DNA of 64,000 nucleotides from Daphnia pulex (Eukaryota; Arthropoda; Branchiopoda; Diplostraca; Daphniidae): NCBI RefSeq assembly GCF_021134715.1, contig NC_060024.1, positions 13,752,974 to 13,816,973 of the forward strand, read 5' to 3'. Shown piece by piece: positions 61,960 to 64,000 of this stretch (position 1 is its first letter; each line of letters starts with the position of its first letter). The notes under the pieces were generated by a model. It saw only the letters and a program-made list of their open reading frames with translations, ran no database searches and was not told where the DNA came from. The position numbers and the translations under genes were made by a program.

Positions 61960-64000
61960 ATGGAGTTACGGTGGCTGATTGGAGTGTCCGTTATGGGCCT
62001 GCTGCTGACCGTGGCCACCAGCCAGAAGTATCCTCAGCAAAAGTCGCCCGGTTATCCCAACGAACGGATCCCGCCTGCTAGATATTATTCCGACCGGCCC
62101 ATTACGCAAGATGACTATATTCCCGTCAAGCCCGTCTATGGCTCCAATTTTCACGAGGAAGGAAATGATTACAAATATCCCAACAGCCATTTGGCCGGCG
62201 GAGGAAGTTACAACAAATACCCACCCAAGGATTACAATGTCCCGTTGAGTTATTGCCCAGAAGTTGGCGGTTTGGAATCGCGTTGCCGCCCGGCCAAAGA
62301 TTGCGCCGTGTGGTACGACCTCGTTCGGAAGACTCCCGGAACTTCCTGCACGCTAGAAAACGGACAAGGCAAAGGCATCTGCTGTCCCGATCTGCCCTAC
62401 AATGGTCAGTGCCTACAATTTGAATTCATTTGTATATTCCATTCCATTCCAATTCAATTTTTCGGGTATTATTATTATAGGCCGTCATGGGGTGCCGTTC
62501 AGTAAGCTGAGCTCGTGCCCGAAAGGCCTCCAGCTGGACCATCACCTTGACCGAATCAACGTGATGTCGGTGAACGAAGCCGTCGAATTGGGTAAAGTGC
62601 AAATGGTGTCCATGATCGAAACGGAGAAGCAACTCGTCCGCAAAAATATCCGAGTCCGACCCGGATCGCAGCGCCACACCCACAGTTGGGTCTTTTTCCA
62701 CTCGACACCCGAAGCCGTTCGAATCAGCAACAGTTCACTCTACGGAGTTTACACGGCCCTGCAATTGACTAAAAGGTGATTTTCAAATGGATATTTTCAT
62801 CATCTGTCTGGAATTTGGTGAAAATATTTAAATGTTTTTTAATTTATTAGATTTCAAATCAAACCGGAGCAGGTCGAATGCGCTTTGAACCGATTCGAAC
62901 TGAAGGACACGATCATAGCCGACATGTGTCCCACCCATCCGGACTGCGATCACAAGACGTTCAATTCCCCGTTTCGAACGATTACGGGCATTTGCAACAA
63001 CATTCATCCACCTGGCCACGTTCCTTGGGGTTTGCCGAAAACCCAATACCAACGGGCCCTCGCCCCAAATTACTACGACGGTAATGTCAAGGAAACTCAA
63101 GAACATTTCCAAAAGTAGAATAATTGATTCATGTTATCCAACAGGTGTCTGGATGCCCCGACGAGCTAAAAATGGTGGCCAACTTCCCCTGTAATTACTT
63201 CACATCCAATTTTACAATTTGATTTCACATTTCCTAATTATAATTCAATCATTTGATAGTCCCCGTTTGCTATCACTGTTGCTGGTTCGTGACCTCGACG
63301 TTCCCAGCGATACCGACACCACCTTCGTCATGCAGTACGGCCAGTTTGTCGATCGTAAGTGCATTAGTTTACAGTTGACTAGCAGTCATACCACAAACAA
63401 TTGCGATTTATCATTTGCCAATTGTTTTTTGTTTGTTTTTCAGACGACATGTTGGAAACCATGGAATCTAAATCAGGTATTATTTCTTTAAAAAATGATT
63501 ATGCAATGAGAGGGAACGCTGGGTCCAATTCTTAACATTATTCTCTGGTTGTTGTTTAAGCGAACGGATCGGCCGTGCCTTGTTGCACGGAAGATGGTGA
63601 ATTCCTCGAAGAGAACGACCTTAGTCACGGCAAATGTATCCCCATCGAAATTCCCAAGGACGACCCTTTTTACGCCAAGTTTCGCCAGCGCTGCATGCAA
63701 TTTGCCCGTTCCGCTCCCGCGTGTAGAACTGACGGCCGTCTCGGACATGTAGAGCAGGTCAGTCGGGTGTTGTTTTAGGGGGGGATTGACGAGGGCACGT
63801 TGTGAAAGTGCGGCTGATAATCGTTCGTTTCTGTTCTTATTTTGTTTTCGCTTTGTGATTTGATTGCAGATGAATCAAAACACTCACTTTCTGGATCTCT
63901 CGGGCCTTTATGGCTCCGACGATCAAGTGGCCGGCGAGTTGAGGACGTTTGAGAAAGGCGCCCTCAAGGTGTTTGCTCGCAAAGGCTACCACCAGCACGA
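61960..64000 (+). CDS. Secreted clip-domain haem peroxidase, copy D (partial, 3' end outside window)
   Basis: The ATG at 61960 opens a signal peptide. A longer Pro/Tyr/Gly-rich spacer than in A or C (residues about 25-95) precedes the six-Cys clip-like domain. Exons 61960-62404, 62481-62775 and 62851-63080 and later short exons follow the copy A pattern. The distal motif GQFVDHD is split by an intron after 63352 and resumed near 63445. The calcium-loop exon (FLDLSGLYGSDDQ) begins near 63870 and is cut at the window edge, so the catalytic Arg and proximal His are not visible. All visible frames are intact. It is most similar to copy C in the segment [20 protein letters not shown], suggesting that C and D are the youngest duplicates. 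Confidence 0.9.

Overview
The window is animal nuclear DNA from an arthropod, most likely a cladoceran crustacean such as Daphnia. This rests on protein families rather than a database match. The genes have many short GT-AG introns of about 50-90 bp. The set includes a luciferin-monooxygenase-subunit-like leucine-rich-repeat protein, a VEGFR/PDGFR-type kinase, clip-domain haem peroxidases and an axonemal dynein. Nothing bacterial, no CRISPR array and no convincing RNA gene was seen.

Layout. 1-4049 (-): N-terminal part of an axonemal dynein heavy chain, continuing off the left edge. 5777-10771 (+): a receptor tyrosine kinase whose ectodomain starts with a C-type lectin domain followed by about five Ig-like domains. 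12808-14192 (+): a secreted LRR protein. 14824-18316 (+): clip-domain haem peroxidase, copy A. 19174-21193 (+): DOMON/cytochrome b561 ferric-reductase-like protein. 22223-22783 (+): secreted Cu/Zn superoxide dismutase. 23043-30820: a gene-poor, repeat-rich stretch with two abutting DIRS-like tyrosine-recombinase retroelement remnants, a foldback element and a piggyBac-type MITE. 30821-44190 (-): one giant gene (about 4,375 residues, four exons) encoding a membrane-anchored protein with a Gly-rich collagen-like segment and a complete SecA-type ATPase motor. 46600-48304 (-): a GT31 glycosyltransferase. 49953-52458 (+): decayed peroxidase copy B, whose promoter region is duplicated at 45805-46445. 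54113-55285 (+): a DXD-motif glycosyltransferase. 56201-59986 (+): peroxidase copy C with an extra C-terminal PAN/apple domain. 61960-64000 (+): peroxidase copy D, cut by the right edge.

Working together. The peroxidases are a tandem family: three similar copies and one dead copy, with conserved clip domains, a 5' UTR intron just before the ATG and TATA boxes in at least A, C and D. With the secreted SOD (which makes H2O2) and the DOMON-b561 transmembrane reductase they form an extracellular redox neighbourhood. Cuticle or chorion cross-linking, or innate immunity, are plausible roles but are inferred.

The best candidate for something undescribed is the SecA-like giant. It has Walker A, the DEVD Walker B box, a recognisable region between the two nucleotide-binding folds and an intact second fold, but sits inside a spliced animal gene with an N-terminal membrane anchor. 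A one-base frameshift interrupts it within the collagen-like stretch. Second is the lectin-Ig-kinase receptor.
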